Below, in pieces: positions 60,434 to 64,000 of a stretch of 64,000 nt of DNA. Source of the DNA: DASVWZ01 sp963715675. Lineage in GTDB: Bacteria > Acidobacteriota > Terriglobia > Terriglobales > Acidobacteriaceae. Both the position numbers and the translations under genes were made by a program. The notes under the pieces were generated by a model. It was not told the DNA's origin. It worked only from the letters and a program-made list of their open reading frames with translations, and made no database searches. The stretch's first letter is position 1; each line of letters begins with the position of its first letter. The stretch is taken from NCBI GenBank assembly GCA_963715675.1, contig OY970265.1, positions 4,650,001-4,714,000 on the forward strand. Direction: 5' to 3'.

Positions 60434-63226
60434 ATGAGGATTCCAATGAGAACAATGAGTGCGCTAATAAACAGTCGCTCGCCTGTTTTGGCACTGGCAT
60501 CAGTGATGCTTTCTCTGCTGTGTATCGGGGCACCCATACCCTCATTTGCACAGAGCTTTAACACTCTCGTGAGTTTCAATGGGACCGACGGCGGAAACCC
60601 CGTTCGGATGTCTCTGGTGCAGGGAGCCGATGGAAGCTTATACGGGACGACCGGCTCGGCCGGGACCAACGGCGCCGGGGGCACAGCCTTCAAGATCACC
60701 GCACGAGGCAAATTGATTACGCTTTACAGCTTTTGTGCTAAGACTAATTGTACCGACGGCGATCTTCCCACAGGTGGGTTAACTGAAGCTCCAAACGGGC
60801 TTTTCTACGGAACAACATACAGTGGTGGGGCCCATAACTATGGTACTGTTTTTGCAATAACCGCAAAGGGCAAGCTGACTAGGCTTTACAGCTTCTGCGC
60901 CAAAAGAGGCTGTCCGCATGGGGCTAATCCCCTTGGTCTGACTCGTGCCATCAATGGCGATTTCTATGGAACAACATACAATGGTGGGAGCAATGGCTAT
61001 GGCACAGTGTTCAAAGTGACCTCCGCGGGCAAGCTAACCACGCTTTACAGCTTCTGCTCCAACGGCAGCTGCCCTGACGGCGCTAATCCTCTGGACGGAC
61101 TGATTCAGGCCACTAACAAAGCCTTTTATGGGACAACATACAGTGGCGGCGCGAATGGCTATGGGACCGTTTTCACAATCACTTCCGGTGGTCAACTGAC
61201 GACGCTACATAGCTTTGTCGGTACCGATGGCATCTCTCCCAATGCGGGACTAACTCAATCCACCGACGGTAACTTCTATGGTACAACATATAGCGGTGGA
61301 GCCAATGGCTATGGCACAGTGTTCGAAATCACTCCGGGAGGAACGCTGACCACCCTACACAGTTTCAATTCATCTGATGGGGCTCAACCGCGTGGAGAGC
61401 TGGTCCAATCCACCGACGGCAACTTCTATGGGACAACTTATGGTGGCGGGGCCTACGATAATGGCACCATCTTCGAAATCACACCGGGGGGGGCACTGAC
61501 CACGCTTTACAGTTTTTGCGGGCAAACTAACTGTGCTGACGGAAATAATCCTGCCGGTGGGTTGGTTCAAGCTACCACCGGGGACTTTTACGGGACGACA
61601 TACAGCGGCGGGACGTACGGAGATGGCATTGTCTACAGCCTGGGTGTCGGACTTGGACCGTTCGTAATAACCAAACCGGCCTTCGGCAAGGTCGGAGCCA
61701 GTGTCATCATCCTAGGGACGAATCTGACGGGAGCGACTGGCGTCACTTTCAACGGAACAGCGGCTAGCTTTACCGTCGTCAGCAACTCCGAAATCAAGGC
61801 TACCGTACCAAAGGGCGCCACTACCGGCATGGTCCAAGTGACGCTGCCTGGCGGCACGCTCGATAGCAACGCACCTTTTCAGATAACCGCACAGGTGTCG
61901 AATCAACTGATGACGATAAGCCCGAATGGGTATTATCTCGTCAACTCCTATACTAACCAGCCCGTGTTCATCACCGGCGAAGACGGTTGGGGGGCAACCA
62001 CGGACCTCGACAACGCGGACGCAGCTGCGTATTTGAAAGATCGTGCCTCGCGCGGATTCAACGCGATATGGATGGCCGCAGTGGACAATGTCTACCAGTT
62101 TAATCCACCGATGAACTACTATGGGTACTCTCCGTTCGACGGCGCGGACTTTACTAACGAGGACTCCCAGTACTGGACGAACGTCGACGCAGTTCTTAAA
62201 CTGGCGTCCAAACTTGGGATCACGGTGTTTCTGTCTCCGGCCTTCGTGGGTGCCCAACCTGGGGACGGCTACCAAACCAGCTATTTGAACAGCTCGGATG
62301 CAGTGATGACGGCCTATGGCACCTTTTTGGGCAGCCGTTACAAGGGATACGACAACATCGTATGGGTACTTGGTGGAGACGCCTGGCCGTCAATTTCCGG
62401 CCTCTATCAGAAGATTGCTGACGTGGGCTCAGGGATTGCCGCTGCCGATCCTAATCACCTCATCACGCTTGAGGCCTGCGAGGGATGTGCGACAAACGGC
62501 TACAATAGCGTGCAGGCTTTTCAGGCGGTACCGATGGCAGTTCCATCATGGCTGGCGCTGGATTGGGCATATCCACAATATTCTACGACGGTTGCGGCCT
62601 GCCAGAACGACTACACGCAATCTCCGTTCTTGTCTCCGCTGGGTGGAGAAAACTGGTACGAATTAGAAAACGGGATGACAGAGCCAGGACTGCGTTTTGA
62701 GATGTATTCCGAGGTGCTGTCTGGCTGTTATTTGGGTAGGCTTTTCGGTAATGGTGCGATTTGGAGCTTCGATTCTCCGAACGGAAGCACGTGTTGCCGA
62801 AACGGTACTCCGACTTGGCAGAGCCAGCTTTCTTCTGCTGGATCGTTGGCTGAGGAGTACCAGGGCCAGCTATTCCGCAGTCGGGAAAATTGGCTCCTCG
62901 TGCCCGACATCAACCACACCGTAGTCACTAGCGGATACGGATCGGGACTTTCCGTAACGACGGATGCTCGCACCAGTGACGGCCAGACCATCATCGCATA
63001 CATCCCTAACGGGGACGCAACCACCATCACCGTTGACATGGGCCAGATCATTAGCTCGAGCAATCAGGCGAACGTATGGTGGTACAACCCTCAGACAGCG
63101 AACAATACTTTCATAGGTACATATTCTAACAGTGGATCGCAGGACTTCACCGCTCCGGACGGGAATGACTGGGTGCTGGTGATTGACGACGCGAGCGCGA
63201 ACCTACCTCCGCCGGGACATCAGTAG
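60434..63226 (+). CDS. Secreted multidomain protein: GloVer-type repeats, IPT/TIG domain, DUF4038 glycosidase, C-terminal beta-sandwich
   Basis: 930 residues. Signal peptide MRTMSALINSRSP...LSLLCIGAPIPSFAQ, cleaved near SFAQ. Residues 45-395 hold seven copies of a unit of about 50 residues with core FYGTTYSGGANGYGTVF and TTLYSF, known in Acidobacteriota as GloVer repeats, probably a beta-propeller or solenoid. Residues 408-490 are an IPT/TIG domain (GATGVTFNGTAASFTVVS). Residues 500-830 are the DUF4038 barrel (VFITGEDGWGATTDLD, IVWVLGGDAWP, GGENWYELENGMTEPG), followed by the collagen-binding-like domain. Probably an extracellular glycosidase held by its repeats. The ATG at 60446 is also possible. 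Confidence 0.82.
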   Translation: MRIPMRTMSALINSRSPVLALASVMLSLLCIGAPIPSFAQSFNTLVSFNGTDGGNPVRMSLVQGADGSLYGTTGSAGTNGAGGTAFKITARGKLITLYSFCAKTNCTDGDLPTGGLTEAPNGLFYGTTYSGGAHNYGTVFAITAKGKLTRLYSFCAKRGCPHGANPLGLTRAINGDFYGTTYNGGSNGYGTVFKVTSAGKLTTLYSFCSNGSCPDGANPLDGLIQATNKAFYGTTYSGGANGYGTVFTITSGGQLTTLHSFVGTDGISPNAGLTQSTDGNFYGTTYSGGANGYGTVFEITPGGTLTTLHSFNSSDGAQPRGELVQSTDGNFYGTTYGGGAYDNGTIFEITPGGALTTLYSFCGQTNCADGNNPAGGLVQATTGDFYGTTYSGGTYGDGIVYSLGVGLGPFVITKPAFGKVGASVIILGTNLTGATGVTFNGTAASFTVVSNSEIKATVPKGATTGMVQVTLPGGTLDSNAPFQITAQVSNQLMTISPNGYYLVNSYTNQPVFITGEDGWGATTDLDNADAAAYLKDRASRGFNAIWMAAVDNVYQFNPPMNYYGYSPFDGADFTNEDSQYWTNVDAVLKLASKLGITVFLSPAFVGAQPGDGYQTSYLNSSDAVMTAYGTFLGSRYKGYDNIVWVLGGDAWPSISGLYQKIADVGSGIAAADPNHLITLEACEGCATNGYNSVQAFQAVPMAVPSWLALDWAYPQYSTTVAACQNDYTQSPFLSPLGGENWYELENGMTEPGLRFEMYSEVLSGCYLGRLFGNGAIWSFDSPNGSTCCRNGTPTWQSQLSSAGSLAEEYQGQLFRSRENWLLVPDINHTVVTSGYGSGLSVTTDARTSDGQTIIAYIPNGDATTITVDMGQIISSSNQANVWWYNPQTANNTFIGTYSNSGSQDFTAPDGNDWVLVIDDASANLPPPGHQ
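60640..61640 (+). repeat. Imperfect tandem repeats, unit about 150-162 bp, coding the GloVer units
   Basis: The core TATGGnACAACATAcAG and variants recurs near 60809, 60965, 61127, 61277, 61427 and 61589, spaced 150-162 bases, with an earlier divergent copy near 60649. The repeats stay in frame. Spacing varies because some units carry an extra Cys-bearing insert (YSFCAKTNCTDG type). Confidence 0.85.
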
Positions 63227-63354
63227 GGGGCAGCGGGAACTCGTTCTTAGATATGTGGTCCATTCAGGCTCCCATTCGGGAAGACTATCTTTACGTTGAT
63301 CTGTCAAGAGCCTGACTCCTCAACAGTTGTAGCCGGTGGGAGTCCAAAGACGGA

Positions 63355-64000
63355 ATGAGCGACTGTTTAACCCAGTACTATCGGTGCCCAGAACAATACG
63401 TTCATTTCGCGAGCAAGCATCCCCGTTCGCTCGTGGGTGGATCCTCGCAATTCGGAAAAGAGACAACCGATTTCGGGAGCTGGTACGGACGTCAAGTCGC
63501 TGGGGGCTTCATGAAGATGCCTCAGGACATTTTTCGTGAGGTCGTGATCGAAGATGGGACGATCTCCCCGCCGTTTGACCCTACGCAAGTAGTGGAAGCT
63601 CTTCGTCGTGAAACATATGTGGATGATTGGCGCCAACGAGGGGCCCTGTCGGTTTTGGCCAGAATGTACTACTTCGTAAGGCCTATTCTTCCGGTTGGTG
63701 TGCGAAGGCATCTACAAAAATTGCATTTGAGAGGCTGGGGAAAGGTGCCTTTTCCGAAGTGGCCAGTCGATTGTTCAGTGGACAACTTACATGAGCAGTT
63801 GTTATTGCTGTCGCTTAGATCAAGTGGCGCCGAACGAATTCCGTTTATATGGTTCTGGCCTGATGGAGCTTCTAGTTCCGCAATCATGACCCACGATGTC
63901 GAGACGAAGGCAGGCCAGGATTTCTGTGCGACTCTGATGGATATCGACGATTTTTTCGGAATAAAGGCATCGTTCCAAGTAATTCCGGAGCAGCGTTACA
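63355..64000 (+). CDS. Polysaccharide deacetylase-like protein (NodB type), 3' truncated by the window
   Basis: An open frame starts with ATG at 63355 (MSDCLTQYYRCPEQYVHFAS) and runs without a stop to the window end, 215 codons. Residues 52-75 read FMKMPQDIFREVVIEDGTIS; near residue 178 IMTHDVETKAGQDFCATLM has the HDxE-type start of the NodB/CE4 fold (usual form TFDDG), then IDDFFGIKASFQVIPE. Likely removes acetyl groups from the polymer or has a related esterase role. The NodB metal His pair would lie beyond the edge. An upstream 128-base gap has no clear promoter. Confidence 0.75.
   Translation, partial: MSDCLTQYYRCPEQYVHFASKHPRSLVGGSSQFGKETTDFGSWYGRQVAGGFMKMPQDIFREVVIEDGTISPPFDPTQVVEALRRETYVDDWRQRGALSVLARMYYFVRPILPVGVRRHLQKLHLRGWGKVPFPKWPVDCSVDNLHEQLLLLSLRSSGAERIPFIWFWPDGASSSAIMTHDVETKAGQDFCATLMDIDDFFGIKASFQVIPEQRY

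Noticed and set aside
63336..63539. 67-codon + frame near the window end
   Set aside because: The overlapping frame from 63355 stays open to the edge and shows deacetylase-like sequence; the short frame does not.
1..64000. CRISPR arrays, rRNA genes, riboswitches, prophage genes, toxin-antitoxin pairs
   Set aside because: Read for regular short repeats, conserved rRNA text and typical gene families; none seen apart from the coding repeats at 60.6-61.6 kb and the IS.

Overview
The window is one very large, single-direction surface-polysaccharide (exopolysaccharide / O-antigen type) biosynthesis locus. Every gene I can support, about 53 including the two of an insertion sequence, lies on the + strand, and many stops and starts overlap by 1-30 bases, as in long operons. 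The first and last genes run off the window edges. Gene families and style (a large GC-rich polysaccharide locus, a secreted protein with GloVer-type FYGTTYSGG repeats, DUF4038-type glycosidases, several PMT-type membrane glycosyltransferases, frequent TTG/GTG starts) suggest a soil Acidobacteriota (Terriglobia-like) bacterium. That is inference from protein families; no rRNA is present to confirm it.

Layout. 1-6577: initiating phosphoglycosyltransferase (5' truncated), a three-gene Wlb/Wbp-like set (dehydrogenase, acetyltransferase, aminotransferase) for a 2,3-diacetamido sugar acid, a GT2, a methyltransferase and a GNAT-like protein whose stop codon lies inside a tRNA-Thr(CGU). 6732-14905: asparagine-synthase-like protein lacking the glutaminase Cys, remnant of a membrane acyltransferase, DPM1/GtrA-type GT2, PMT-type GT, Wzy/WaaL-type protein and Wzx flippase. 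15049-25665: GT4, FkbM methyltransferase, a duplicated GT4 tail fragment, methyltransferase, two related GT32 genes (the second fused to GT2) flanking a secreted beta-helix protein and another GT4. 25922-30056: RMD-like reductase plus a complete four-enzyme set for GDP-D-glycero-alpha-D-manno-heptose (hddC, gmhA, gmhB, hddA). 30167-31425: an intact IS3-family element with inverted repeats, a 4-bp target duplication and a textbook -1 frameshift signal. 31485-37508: GDP-mannose 6-dehydrogenase (AlgD-like), an (alpha/alpha)6-barrel protein, GT4, GT2 and FemAB-like protein. 37530-47744: an RfbC / DUF4910 / SDR / C-methyltransferase / 2OG-oxygenase-like / RfbF-like / PIG-L / class III aminotransferase cassette running into a Wzm/Wzt ABC exporter. 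47787-60222: methyltransferase, a Cys-rich duplicated protein of unknown function, GT2s, sulfotransferase, DUF4038 glycosidase, two PMT-type GTs, a UGM-like flavoprotein and GT2. 60434-64000: a secreted GloVer-repeat/IPT/DUF4038 protein behind a good sigma-70 promoter, and the start of a polysaccharide deacetylase.

How they work together (inference): the locus makes at least four unusual activated sugars (a diNAc-uronic acid, a GDP-heptose or 6-deoxyheptose, GDP-mannuronic acid, and a branched C-methylated sugar probably activated as a CDP- or dTDP-sugar). It assembles them with about 14 glycosyltransferases and decorates them by methylation, acylation, deacetylation and sulfation. It carries parts of both the Wzx/Wzy route and the ABC-transporter route, so it may encode two glycans or be a composite of merged clusters. 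Duplications, gene remnants and the IS show recent remodelling. The least explained parts are the 37.5-45.7 kb sugar cassette, the Cys-rich repeat protein at 48.6 kb and the GT32-GT2 fusion.
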